From an uncultured Erysipelotrichaceae bacterium (lineage in GTDB: Bacteria; Bacillota_I; Bacilli_A; RF39; UBA660), in the NCBI GenBank assembly GCA_902766815.1, contig CACXEZ010000039.1, positions 1 to 15,322 of the forward strand: a stretch of 15,322 nucleotides of DNA, read 5' to 3'. Below are positions 7,399 through 15,322 of the stretch, in pieces; position 1 is the stretch's first letter, and every line of letters begins with the position of its first letter. The notes beneath the pieces are model-generated. The model saw nothing but the letters and a program-made list of their open reading frames with translations. It did not search any database and was not told the DNA's origin. Both the position numbers and the translations under genes were made by a program.

Positions 7399-9042
7399 AT
7401 GAGTAAAATTAAAATTTTCAGTTTAGGTGGTTTAAACGAAAATGGTAAAAACATGTATGTAATAGAAATAGATAAAGATATATTAGTTATTGACGCTGGA
7501 TTAAAATATGCTGATGAACATATGTTAGGAATCGATTACATCATTCCCAACATTGAATACTTAAAAGCAAACAAAAAAAGAATAAAAGGAATTTTCTTAA
7601 CGCATGGTCACTACGAAAATGATGGAGCGATTCCTGACCTAATAGAAGACTTAGATACAGTACCTATCTATGGCTCTAAGTTCACAATAGATTTACTGAA
7701 AAAAGAATTAGAAGAAAAAAGAAAAAATATCAAGAATCTAATAGAGTTACCTGCATATAAAACATTAAACATTGGAAAAATCAAGATTTTTCCAGTTGGA
7801 TTATCGCATTCTATCCCAGATAATCTAGGATATGCAATTTATACAAAAGATGGAGTAATCTTCTATGCTTCTGACTTTGTTTTTGATGCTATGATGAGAG
7901 GACATTATCAAACAGATATTGGCAAATTAGCTTATATAGGAAAACAAGAGGTACTTTGTCTTATGACAGAATCTATATATGCAGATAAAAGCGGACACAC
8001 TGCTCCTAACCATCGTATCTCCAATTTAATCAGAGAAACACTAAATAAAAGCAACGGAAGAATTATCTTTAATGTTTTAGCTTCCCATTTATATAGAATA
8101 CAAGAATTATTTAATGAAGTATCCAAGACTGAACGTAAAATTGTAATCATGGGAAAAAAACTACAAAGCATTGTAGATTATGCCACAGCTAACAAATATT
8201 TATTTATTGATAAAAAATGTGTAGGAGATTTAAGTAATTTAAATGACCCAGACGTTGTAATTCTAAATTCTGATGAAAGAGGGAAACCATACTATACAAT
8301 TAACAAAATAGTAAACGGATACGACAAATTCATCAAACTAACACCAGCAGATACTGTATTTTTAGCATCCCCAGTTTACGAAGGAAGAGAAAAAACATTC
8401 TATAAACTATTAGATGATATTTCTAAACTAGATGTCAACGTTGTAACATTAGATAAAAACAATTTATCTCATCACGCATCCTCAGAAGATTTAATGATGA
8501 TGATAGACCTAATGAAACCAAAATATTATTTTCCTATCAAAGGAGAGTATCGTTTTCAAGTAGCAAATGCCTCTTTAGCAGAAAAGGTAGGAATTTCACC
8601 CAAAAACATCATTCTAAAAGAAAATGGTTATGTTGCTAGTTTCGTAAACGGGAAATTAACAGACGACTTTAGCAAAATGCCAAGTGGAGATATCTCTATC
8701 GATGGAGATTCTAACGACGATATTGGAGAAATTGTTCTAAGAGATAGAGAAATGTTATCAGAAAACGGAATTTTAATCATATCAACAACTCTAAGCAAAA
8801 AAACAAAGAAAATTTTAGCCGGGCCAGAAATTCTAACAAGGGGCTTCATTTATGTAAAAGATAGCACCGAACTAATTAACACCATGAAAGAAATAGTAGA
8901 GAAAGTCATCGATGAAAATATTCATGACAATTACGTAGACTATAGTAAAATTAAAACAACAATTCGTGATAATCTAAGCAAATACTTAAGCGAACAAACA
9001 GGAAACAAACCAATGATCATCAGTGTACTTCAAGAAATTTAA
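7399..9042 (+). CDS. rnj: Ribonuclease J family protein with degenerate catalytic motif (J2-like)
   Basis: This belongs to the beta-CASP metallo-beta-lactamase RNases, which act as 5'-3' exonucleases and endonucleases in RNA maturation and decay. The 547-aa length is typical. Family landmarks are ILVIDAGLKY (28-37), MLGIDYIIP (42-50), SHSIPD (136-141), SDF (158-160), the beta-CASP segment LMTESIYADKSGHT (188-201), the ASHLYRIQ helix (228-235), ASPVYEG (323-329), LSHHAS (356-361), PIKGEYRF (379-386) and a C-terminal dimerisation domain (about 455-547). The metal-binding motif HxHxDH reads H69-G-H71-Y-E73-N74, so the Asp and the last His are replaced. H137, D159 and the HHA histidines remain. 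This resembles the weakly active RNase J2 partner of J1. The ATG has an ideal site, aaaggagt. Confidence 0.93.
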   Translation: MSKIKIFSLGGLNENGKNMYVIEIDKDILVIDAGLKYADEHMLGIDYIIPNIEYLKANKKRIKGIFLTHGHYENDGAIPDLIEDLDTVPIYGSKFTIDLLKKELEEKRKNIKNLIELPAYKTLNIGKIKIFPVGLSHSIPDNLGYAIYTKDGVIFYASDFVFDAMMRGHYQTDIGKLAYIGKQEVLCLMTESIYADKSGHTAPNHRISNLIRETLNKSNGRIIFNVLASHLYRIQELFNEVSKTERKIVIMGKKLQSIVDYATANKYLFIDKKCVGDLSNLNDPDVVILNSDERGKPYYTINKIVNGYDKFIKLTPADTVFLASPVYEGREKTFYKLLDDISKLDVNVVTLDKNNLSHHASSEDLMMMIDLMKPKYYFPIKGEYRFQVANASLAEKVGISPKNIILKENGYVASFVNGKLTDDFSKMPSGDISIDGDSNDDIGEIVLRDREMLSENGILIISTTLSKKTKKILAGPEILTRGFIYVKDSTELINTMKEIVEKVIDENIHDNYVDYSKIKTTIRDNLSKYLSEQTGNKPMIISVLQEI

Positions 9043-9246
9043 AACAAAAAAATTAGTAAATTTGAATGAATTTAATTAATTTATTCAAAAATATAAAAAT
9101 ACTTATCTTTTCTTACTGTGGATAAGTATTTTCTTCTTTTTCATGCATGTTAAAAACATTCACAAGTCACTTATATGTGAATTCATAAAAAATGTTGATT
9201 TGTTTAAAAAACTTCACTCGATTTTACTACAAAAAAATCAAAATAG
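9043..9246. other. Intergenic region after the RNase J gene
   Basis: No gene seen. It carries the RNase J terminator (listed), a second small hairpin attcaca/tgtgaat (9158-9164, 9176-9182), and one copy of a 16-bp direct repeat (9051-9066) whose other copy lies at the start of the next gene (9370-9385). Confidence 0.4.
9096..9134 (+). terminator. Terminator after the RNase J gene
   Basis: A 12-bp perfect stem, aaaatacttatc (9096-9107) with gataagtatttt (9121-9132), has a 13-base loop and is followed by cttctttttc. It is about 55 bases after the stop codon. Confidence 0.8.
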
Positions 9247-9274
9247 TTGCAATTAAAAATATATATGTTATAAT
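9247..9274 (+). promoter_or_regulatory. Promoter of helD
   Basis: A -35-like ttgcaa (9247-9252), a 16-base spacer and an extended -10 TGtTATAAT (9266-9274) form the most complete promoter of the window. Transcription from it gives a leader of roughly 85 bases, much longer than for the other genes here. Confidence 0.7.
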
Positions 9275-9315
9275 GAATAAGACATTTGCAAAAAACAATT
9301 CAGTTTTTAAAGACT

Positions 9316-9341
9316 AGAGCGTTTCAAAAAAACGTTCTTTT
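9316..9341 (+). promoter_or_regulatory. Terminator-like hairpin in the helD leader
   Basis: A stem agagcgtt/aacgttct (8 bp, one G-U) with a 7-base loop is followed by four T. It lies between the helD promoter and its start codon, and could act as a weak attenuator or 5' stabilising hairpin. The ribosome binding site (aaggagg, 9350-9356) lies outside it. Confidence 0.45.
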
Positions 9342-9364
9342 GGCGTAGTAAGGAGGTTAGATAA

Positions 9365-11431
9365 ATGCCAATTAGTAAATTTGAACGTATCGAAGAAGAA
9401 AAAAAACTAGAAGATACATTAAGTATTATTAGAAAGAAAATTTCTACACTAGGAAGTGAATTGTTTGAAGCTGAAGAAAAAGCACTAGAATTCAAAAAAT
9501 TTCTATGGGATTCTCATACAGAAATAGATCCTACAGAAATGCGTACCATGATGTCTGATAACGACGTAGAAGTATCCATCATGATGAATCGGGGAGAGTA
9601 TTTACAAAAATTATTTAGAATTCAAAATAAGCCTTACTTTGGAAGCATCATTTGGAAAAGTGATGACATCAATACCAAAGAAACCATTTATATTGGAATT
9701 ACTCACGTAGAAGAAAATTTAAATAATTATGTCCACGATTGGCGAAGCCCTATTTGCAGTATGTTTTATGATTATGAAACAGGTATTGCATCCTATGAAG
9801 CTCCTGAAGGAACTATCAACGGAATGATTGAAAGAAAAAGACAATATACCATCGAAAGTGGGAAGTTAATACATATCTTTGACAACAAACTCAATATCGA
9901 TGATAAACTGTTACAAGAAGTTCTAGCAACCGAATCATCAGATAAAATGAAAAATATCGTAAATACCATTCAAAAAGAACAAAACGAAGTAATCAGAAAT
10001 ATAAAAGATAAAAACTTAATTGTAGAAGGAATAGCTGGTTCCGGAAAAAAATCAGTAGCACTACATAGAATAGCATTTCTATTATATAAAATCACTGATT
10101 TAACCTCAAACGACATTTTAATTTTTTCACCAAATCAAGTTTTCTCAGAATATATATCCAATGTATTACCAGAATTAGGAGAAAAAAACACCTTACAAAC
10201 AACCTATCACGATTACCTAAAAAATTATTTAAAAGAATTCAAAGAAGTAGAAACTTTTACGAATTTTATAGAAAACTATTACCAAAACAAGTCAACCAAC
10301 TATAGTTTAATCAAATACAAACAAAGTGATAATATTACTAATGACATAGATAATTATATTAAAGACCTCGTATCCAATAGTCATTTTAAAGAAGATTTAA
10401 TAACAAAAGATCTGGTCATAACAAAAGAAGAATTAAACAACCTATTAAAAAACCGCTACAACCATTTCCCAATCTTTAAAAGAATAGATGTTATAGCAGA
10501 AAAATTATGTGACAGATACTACAATGGAAAATTAACAAAAAAGAAAACCTTAATCAAACTACTATATGAAAAGTTAAATATCAAAAAAGATTACATCACT
10601 ATCTATAACAATTTTTTTGAAAGTAAGTTTTCTAAAATCAAAACAAAAATATCCCTAAATAAAAAGAAAATAAATTATGAAGATGCTACGATATTTATTT
10701 ATATAAAATTTCTACTTGACGAAATAGATTATAATACTAATATTAGACAAATTGTCATAGACGAAGCTCAAGATTATACAAAAACTCAATACTTAATATT
10801 AACTAAAATATTCAAAAATGTAAGTTATACAATTTTAGGAGATGTAAACCAAACTATCAATCCATATTATAAATATAACAGTCTAAATATATTAACAAAA
10901 ATATTACCAAGTTCTAAATATCTACAATTATTAAAAACATATCGTTCCAGTCCAGAAATCATAGAATATACCAATAAGATATTAAACTTAAGTCACGTAA
11001 GTGCTATAAGAAGAGATAATAAATTACCAGTCATAGAAAGAAATCATCTAAAAAACATCAAACCTATCTTATCAGATGATTTAAAAAATTTAAATCGACA
11101 ATATCAATCAGTTGCTATTATTACCAAAACAGAAGAAGAAACTGAAAAACTATACAATCAATTAAAAGATAATTTTAATATTATAAAAATAGATTTTGAA
11201 ACTGAAAAATTTAACCGTAAATTAGTAATTTTACCTTCATATATAGCCAAAGGATTAGAATTTGATGCCGTAATAGTCTACACAGATGAAACCAACCCAT
11301 ATATAGAAGAGGAAAAATATCTATTCTATGTAGCCTGTACAAGATGCCAACATCAACTAATTGTTTATAATAATAAAGAAATTATTCATGGCTATGATTG
11401 TTCAAATTTATTACTTAAATATAATAAATAA
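9365..11431 (+). CDS. helD: HelD-type UvrD/PcrA-like helicase (RNA polymerase-associated)
   Basis: HelD is a superfamily 1 ATPase that pushes into RNA polymerase and releases stalled enzyme from DNA and RNA. The 688-aa protein has the HelD N-terminal coiled coil (about 5-50), which reaches the secondary channel. The HelD-specific segment YVHDWRSPICSMFYDYETG (122-140) and the helix before motif I follow. Walker A is EGIAGSGKKSVALHR (221-235), where Lys229 replaces the usual Thr. Intact motifs follow: Walker B VIDEAQD (464-470), motif III LGDVNQTI (491-498), motif IV TYRSSPEI (525-532), motif V AKGLEFDAVIV (628-638), and motif VI FYVACTRC (654-661) with the Arg finger R660. A divergent insertion (about 280-440) matches the position of the HelD 1A-inserted arm. 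The start has a very strong site, aaggagg, and its own promoter. The Walker A change may weaken ATP hydrolysis. Confidence 0.9.
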   Translation: MPISKFERIEEEKKLEDTLSIIRKKISTLGSELFEAEEKALEFKKFLWDSHTEIDPTEMRTMMSDNDVEVSIMMNRGEYLQKLFRIQNKPYFGSIIWKSDDINTKETIYIGITHVEENLNNYVHDWRSPICSMFYDYETGIASYEAPEGTINGMIERKRQYTIESGKLIHIFDNKLNIDDKLLQEVLATESSDKMKNIVNTIQKEQNEVIRNIKDKNLIVEGIAGSGKKSVALHRIAFLLYKITDLTSNDILIFSPNQVFSEYISNVLPELGEKNTLQTTYHDYLKNYLKEFKEVETFTNFIENYYQNKSTNYSLIKYKQSDNITNDIDNYIKDLVSNSHFKEDLITKDLVITKEELNNLLKNRYNHFPIFKRIDVIAEKLCDRYYNGKLTKKKTLIKLLYEKLNIKKDYITIYNNFFESKFSKIKTKISLNKKKINYEDATIFIYIKFLLDEIDYNTNIRQIVIDEAQDYTKTQYLILTKIFKNVSYTILGDVNQTINPYYKYNSLNILTKILPSSKYLQLLKTYRSSPEIIEYTNKILNLSHVSAIRRDNKLPVIERNHLKNIKPILSDDLKNLNRQYQSVAIITKTEEETEKLYNQLKDNFNIIKIDFETEKFNRKLVILPSYIAKGLEFDAVIVYTDETNPYIEEEKYLFYVACTRCQHQLIVYNNKEIIHGYDCSNLLLKYNK

Positions 11432-11480
11432 CACCACCAACCAAACTAAAAAATAAATGTTATCAAAAAGTTAATATGTA

Positions 11481-11519
11481 AACAGTTAAGTAAAAACTAT
11501 ACCACTTAACTGTTTTTTT
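11481..11519 (+). terminator. Terminator after helD
   Basis: A 10-bp perfect stem, aacagttaag (11481-11490) with cttaactgtt (11505-11514), has a 14-base loop and is followed by seven T. The T run touches the mutS promoter. Confidence 0.88.
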
Positions 11520-11527
11520 GGTATAAT
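11519..11527 (+). promoter_or_regulatory. Extended -10 promoter of mutS
   Basis: TGgTATAAT directly follows the helD terminator U-tract, so its upstream region is the terminator's 3' arm. The distance to the start codons leaves a leader of only about 13-25 bases. Confidence 0.65.
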
Positions 11528-11558
11528 TACATTCATACGGAAGTAAATGGTGAATAAA

Positions 11559-14096
11559 ATGAAGTTAAGTGAAGTAGATAGAAATAAATTAGCCCCAATG
11601 ATGAGGCACTATGTAGAATTAAAAGACAAATATCCAGATGTCATATTACTCTATAGACTAGGGGACTTTTATGAAATGTTCTTTGAAGATGCTGAAGTAG
11701 TATCTCATGAACTAGAATTAACCCTAACAGGTAGAAATGCTGGATTAGAAGAGCGAGTTCCTATGTGTGGTGTTCCTCATCATGCAGTAGACATATACGT
11801 TGATAAACTAATTAAAAAAGGTTTCAAAGTAGCAATCTGTGAACAACTAGAAGATCCAAAATCTACAAAAGGTATTGTGAAAAGAGATGTTACAGAAGTA
11901 ATCTCATCAGGTACTATTATCAATTCAAATAGTTTAGATGAAAAAGTAAATAATTACATAGGAAGTATCTATGATTATGAATATTGCTACGCCATCGTTT
12001 ATACAGATATTACAACAGGAGAATTATATTCAGAGATTATTATTCATGATACAAATAAATTAATTAATGAAATATTGTCTTTCGGATTATCTGAAGTAAT
12101 AGCAAACTCTATCATTAGTCCAACAGTAATTAAATTATTAAAAAATCAATATAAATTAACTGTAACAGTAACCGATCAAGTATTAGATAATGACAACTAT
12201 AGTTTTTGCTACAGAAATGTATCTGATTTAAGATATGTGACCGCTATTAAACACCTATTACATTATTTAGCAGTAGAACAAAAAAGAACATTAGGACACT
12301 TACAAAAAGTAATCATAAATGAAGATGATAATTTCTTAAAAATGGATATTCATACAAAAAGAAATCTAGAACTTACAGAAAATATAAGACTAAAAGATAG
12401 AAATTATTCTCTTTTATGGCTTTTAGATAATACTAAAACCGCTATGGGAAGTCGTAAATTAAGACAATGGATAGAAACACCATTAAAAGAGAAAAGATTA
12501 ATTGAAAAAAGATATAATATCGTAAGTAAATTAATGGAAGAATTTATTTTAACAGAAGACTTAAGAAGAAACCTTTATGAAGTATACGATTTAGAAAGAT
12601 TAAGTGGAAGAGTAGCACTAGGTAATGCCAACGGAAGAGATCTTATTCAATTAAAACAATCATTAAAAGTATTACCTATCATAAAAGATATGTTAGAAAC
12701 AATTCACTTCTATCAAGAATTAGACTCATTAGAAACTCTATATCAATTATTAGATGAATCTTTATATGAAGAACCACCAATTAGTCTAAAAGAAGGATAT
12801 CTAATTAAAGAAAGCTATTCTAAAGAATTAGACGAATTAAAAGACTTAAGAAGTGGTGGAAAAGATTTTATTAGTAAATTTGAATTAGAAGAAAAAGAAA
12901 GAACTGGAATTAAAAACTTAAAAGTAGGATTTAATAAAGTATTTGGTTACTACATAGAAGTATCCAAAGGAAATCTAAATCTAGTAACAGACGATATGGG
13001 ATACATAAGAAAACAAACATTAGCAAACTGTGAAAGATTTATAACACCACTTTTAAAAGAAAAAGAAGATTTAATTTTAAGTGCAGAAGAAAAAATAATT
13101 AATTTAGAATATGATTTATTTAATGAAATAAGAGACAAAGTAAAGAAATACATATCTAAATTACAAAAAGCCGCCAAAACAATTAGTGAAATAGATGTAT
13201 TACAAAGTTTTGCTTTAGTAAGTGAAAAATATAATTATGTAAGACCTACCATTACATTAGATCATAGCTTAAAACTAATAGATTCTAGACATCCTGTAGT
13301 TGAAAGAGTAATCAAAGATGAATATGTACCTAATGATATTATCATGGATAACGGAGTATATACCTTACTAATTACAGGACCAAATATGGCTGGTAAAAGT
13401 ACTTATATGCGACAATTAGCAATCATAGTAATCATGGCCCAAATAGGATGCTTCGTACCCGCAAAAGAAGCAAAAATTCCTGTATTTGACCAAATTTTTA
13501 CAAGAATTGGAGCAAGTGATGATCTAGTCAGTGGTGAATCTACCTTCATGGTAGAAATGATGGAGGCAACAAACGCAATAAATAATGCCACAAAAAACAG
13601 TTTAATTCTTTTCGATGAACTGGGTAGGGGAACCGCAACATATGACGGTATGAGTCTAGCACAATCCATTCTAGAGTATACCCATGATAGAATAGGGTGT
13701 AAAACACTATTTTCCACCCATTATCACGAATTAACCAGTTTAGAAAAGAACTTAAAACACCTAAAAAACAAACATGTATCTGCAACTGAAGATGGAGAAA
13801 AATTAGTATTTTTACACAAAGTAAAAGATGGAAGTGTTGATAAAAGTTATGGAATTAACGTTGCCAAATTAGCCGGATTACCATCGGAAGTAATAACAAG
13901 AGCATCAGAAGTATTATCTACTTATGAAAATAACGAAATTAATAAAAAGGAGATATCTGTTCAAACAAGCTTACCACTAGAATTAATGAGCAAAAAAAGT
14001 GAAGTGGAGGAAATACTAAAAAATACAAATGTACTAGAATTAAGTCCATTAAAAGCTTTAAATTTATTATATGAACTAAAAGAAAAATTAAAATAA
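11559..14096 (+). CDS. mutS: DNA mismatch repair protein MutS
   Basis: MutS recognises mispaired or unpaired bases and starts mismatch repair as an ATP-dependent sliding clamp. The 845-aa protein is full length. The mismatch-binding domain carries GDFYEMFF (35-42) with the Phe37-x-Glu39 wedge. Connector, core and clamp follow (about 120-560). In the ATPase domain, Walker A is TGPNMAGKST (606-615), Walker B is LILFDELGRGT (682-692) and the switch is STHYHELTS (719-727). The C-terminal helix-turn-helix covers about 760-845. The ATG at 11559 is preferred, with ggtga 5 bases upstream. An ATG at 11547, four codons earlier, has a poorly spaced ggaag. It has its own promoter and terminator. mutL, usually next to mutS, is absent here. 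Confidence 0.97.
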   Translation: MKLSEVDRNKLAPMMRHYVELKDKYPDVILLYRLGDFYEMFFEDAEVVSHELELTLTGRNAGLEERVPMCGVPHHAVDIYVDKLIKKGFKVAICEQLEDPKSTKGIVKRDVTEVISSGTIINSNSLDEKVNNYIGSIYDYEYCYAIVYTDITTGELYSEIIIHDTNKLINEILSFGLSEVIANSIISPTVIKLLKNQYKLTVTVTDQVLDNDNYSFCYRNVSDLRYVTAIKHLLHYLAVEQKRTLGHLQKVIINEDDNFLKMDIHTKRNLELTENIRLKDRNYSLLWLLDNTKTAMGSRKLRQWIETPLKEKRLIEKRYNIVSKLMEEFILTEDLRRNLYEVYDLERLSGRVALGNANGRDLIQLKQSLKVLPIIKDMLETIHFYQELDSLETLYQLLDESLYEEPPISLKEGYLIKESYSKELDELKDLRSGGKDFISKFELEEKERTGIKNLKVGFNKVFGYYIEVSKGNLNLVTDDMGYIRKQTLANCERFITPLLKEKEDLILSAEEKIINLEYDLFNEIRDKVKKYISKLQKAAKTISEIDVLQSFALVSEKYNYVRPTITLDHSLKLIDSRHPVVERVIKDEYVPNDIIMDNGVYTLLITGPNMAGKSTYMRQLAIIVIMAQIGCFVPAKEAKIPVFDQIFTRIGASDDLVSGESTFMVEMMEATNAINNATKNSLILFDELGRGTATYDGMSLAQSILEYTHDRIGCKTLFSTHYHELTSLEKNLKHLKNKHVSATEDGEKLVFLHKVKDGSVDKSYGINVAKLAGLPSEVITRASEVLSTYENNEINKKEISVQTSLPLELMSKKSEVEEILKNTNVLELSPLKALNLLYELKEKLK

Positions 14097-14111
14097 TTAT
14101 TAAATATTATA

Positions 14112-14152
14112 AAAAAACATCTGGTAAACAAAATTGAAATCAGATGTTTTTT
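14112..14152 (+). terminator. Terminator after mutS
   Basis: A 12-bp perfect stem, aaaaaacatctg (14112-14123) with cagatgtttttt (14141-14152), has a 17-base loop. The six T of the 3' arm form the U-tract. It lies 15 bases after the mutS stop. Confidence 0.85.
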
Positions 14153-14443
14153 CATACATCAAACTTAATAATAATATATTAATAACACAAAATAAAAGTA
14201 ATTAAGTAATTAAATAAATATAAAAAGAGAGTATAACTGTTTCAAAATTTGTTTTCAAATTATAGAAGTTTACATAATATAGATTATAGGAACTACTGGA
14301 TTAATATATTTTATGCAACAAAATAATATTATTTATTAATACAAATAATAATTTATTTATCATCTTCTCTATAATTAAATTTTAAATAAATTCTATAATA
14401 GCCGGTGAAATTAAGTGAAATATTCTTATTAATTTTAAATCGA

Positions 14444-14656
14444 AATTACAAAAGATGAACAATTATCCACTTCAAATTAAAATCTCAATCAAATATCAAA
14501 ATATGAACTGAACAATTAATTACTCATCTTAAATCAAGAAGATAAATAAATAGATAATTTAAAAAAAATATCTATAATATAAAATTAAATTTGGAATCAT
14601 AAAAGATATATAATTATTCACTTTGAATTAAATTTCAACCAAATATAACATATGAA
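14444..14656. repeat. Degenerate direct repeat, about 63 bases, 151-base period
   Basis: 14444-14507 and 14595-14656 align over about 63 columns with roughly 80% identity, and most differences are C/T or A/G changes. Both copies share the blocks aaaagat, aattat, cactt, aatta, tcaa, caaatat and atatgaa. Weaker resemblance extends upstream of both copies. A third partial unit may exist near 14350, where aatttatttatcatc resembles the parts following copies 1 and 2. The units do not encode protein. They may be decayed copies of a mobile or structural repeat. Confidence 0.5.
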
Positions 14657-14776
14657 TAATTATTTATCATAAATGAATTTCATTAAAATCAGTTACACAA
14701 TAATTTAATTAAACATTCAACGATATAGTCTATATAGTTAGTTATATTATTTTTAAATAAAAAGATAAAAATATAA

Positions 14777-14812
14777 GAGGGGAGTTAAATTACCTAACTA
14801 CTCCTCCCCCAC
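14777..14812 (-). terminator. Possible terminator of the right-edge minus-strand gene
   Basis: Read on the minus strand, a G+C-rich hairpin forms with ggggag/ctcccc and inner agtta/taact, with an asymmetric bulge. It is followed by tcttatattttt. It stands out as the only G/C-rich element of the spacer and lies about 40 bases after the stop of the minus-strand gene. Confidence 0.5.
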
Positions 14813-14850
14813 TTTATAAACTATCATTTTCGAAATATTTAATTTAAAAA

Positions 14851-15321
14851 TTAATTTATCTTTCTAGACTGAATTTCAGCAATTTTATCAAATACTTCAC
14901 TAGCATTTTTCTCATTGATTTCAGTATATCCTAGCTCTCTTAATGCCAATACTTTAGCCGTATTTAATTCTTGAGTTCTACTTAATTTTTCCTCGTTTTT
15001 TCGATCTAAATCAGCTTCCCATCTTCTATGTGATTCAGCTAATTTACTTTTAGAAGCACCACCATTAGTATATAAAGTCATTGCCGAATACATAATACTT
15101 TCAAAAATATATTGATGTTCTTCATTAAAATCATAAACATTAGGTTTAACATAACCACCACTTTTAGCAACATATCCTAATATATAATTTAATTCCTTCA
15201 TAGATGAAATAGACTGTGTGAAATGATAAAGGTACCTCAAAGAAGTAAGACCATTTCCCAATTCATTATCACTTAGTAATTCTTTCAATAAAAATACAAA
15301 ATCATTAATTAATGCCTGTTC
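14851..15321 (-). CDS. Unrecognised protein, C-terminal part (N-terminus beyond window)
   Basis: The frame is open from the window edge, and 156 residues are visible ending at TAA. There is no ATG near 15288, only a TTG, and the frame continues without stop through EQALINDFVFLLKELL to the edge, so the gene begins outside. The sequence is soluble and mostly helical, with a Gly-rich turn (GYVAKSGGYVKP). A strongly charged stretch, SHRRWEADLDRKNEEKLSRT, likely forms a long helix or coiled coil. The end, ALRELGYTEINEKNASEVFD, looks like a small helical module. I do not recognise a family and propose no function. A G+C-rich hairpin downstream may be its terminator. Confidence 0.65.
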   Translation of the reverse strand, partial: EQALINDFVFLLKELLSDNELGNGLTSLRYLYHFTQSISSMKELNYILGYVAKSGGYVKPNVYDFNEEHQYIFESIMYSAMTLYTNGGASKSKLAESHRRWEADLDRKNEEKLSRTQELNTAKVLALRELGYTEINEKNASEVFDKIAEIQSRKIN

Positions 15322-15322
15322 T

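Larger units (their letters stand above)
14153..14850. other. AT-rich non-coding spacer of about 700 bases
   Basis: No supported coding sequence on either strand: stops occur in all frames and no ribosome binding site leads into a frame of useful length. It contains a degenerate direct repeat and a terminator for the gene on the right (both listed). Its A+T content is clearly higher than that of the flanking genes. Confidence 0.5.

Noticed and set aside
13403..13785. Minus-strand frames of 104 and 79 codons
   Set aside because: They are shadows of the highly conserved mutS ATPase domain.
14153..14850. Possible CRISPR array or tRNA cluster in the AT-rich spacer
   Set aside because: There are only two degenerate repeat copies with a long, non-uniform period, no exact repeats and no cloverleaf.

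Overview
The window is about 70% A+T or more. It carries low-G+C Bacillota-type genes (SmpB, NAD+-dependent DNA ligase, RNase J family, HelD, MutS) with strong purine-rich ribosome binding sites, TGG for Trp and TAA at every readable stop. This suggests a wall-bearing, low-GC member of the Bacilli/Erysipelotrichia-like gut lineages using the standard code. A peptidoglycan or polysaccharide deacetylase argues against a wall-less mollicute. The exact taxon is an inference.

The left part (about 1-3300) is a loose, decaying accessory zone. It holds the tail of one gene and a 123-aa gene of unknown function, which runs directly into the broken end of a minus-strand tyrosine recombinase pseudogene. 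A 13-bp perfect inverted repeat lies upstream of that pseudogene. Next come a transglutaminase-like protein, an inositol-monophosphatase-family gene whose conserved last 24 residues have been pushed out of frame at a G run, and a dead GNAT acetyltransferase fragment.

The middle and right (about 3400-14150) are compact housekeeping DNA. smpB and ligA form a two-gene operon ending in a bidirectional terminator shared with a small thioredoxin-like gene on the minus strand. A membrane-anchored NodB-type deacetylase, an RNase J family protein, a HelD-type RNA polymerase-associated helicase and mutS follow, mostly as single-gene units. Nearly every unit starts at an extended -10 promoter of the form TGnTATAMT. 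In two cases this promoter sits directly on the U-tract of the previous gene's terminator. No mutL follows mutS here.

The right end (14153-14850) is about 700 bases of extremely A+T-rich non-coding DNA containing a degenerate direct repeat. It is followed by the 3' end of an unrecognised minus-strand gene cut by the window edge.

The most interesting points are these. The RNase J homologue has lost two metal ligands of its HxHxDH motif (J2-like), and its immediate neighbour HelD has Lys where the Walker A Thr should be. Both families are linked to clearing RNA polymerase or RNA, so the pair may be a non-catalytic or regulatory variant of that function. Other points are the frameshifted phosphatase, the thioredoxin-like gene with a single active-site Cys and no ATG/GTG/TTG start that would include it, and the recombinase remnant with its inverted repeat. 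I did not find a clear new multi-gene defence or mobile system.
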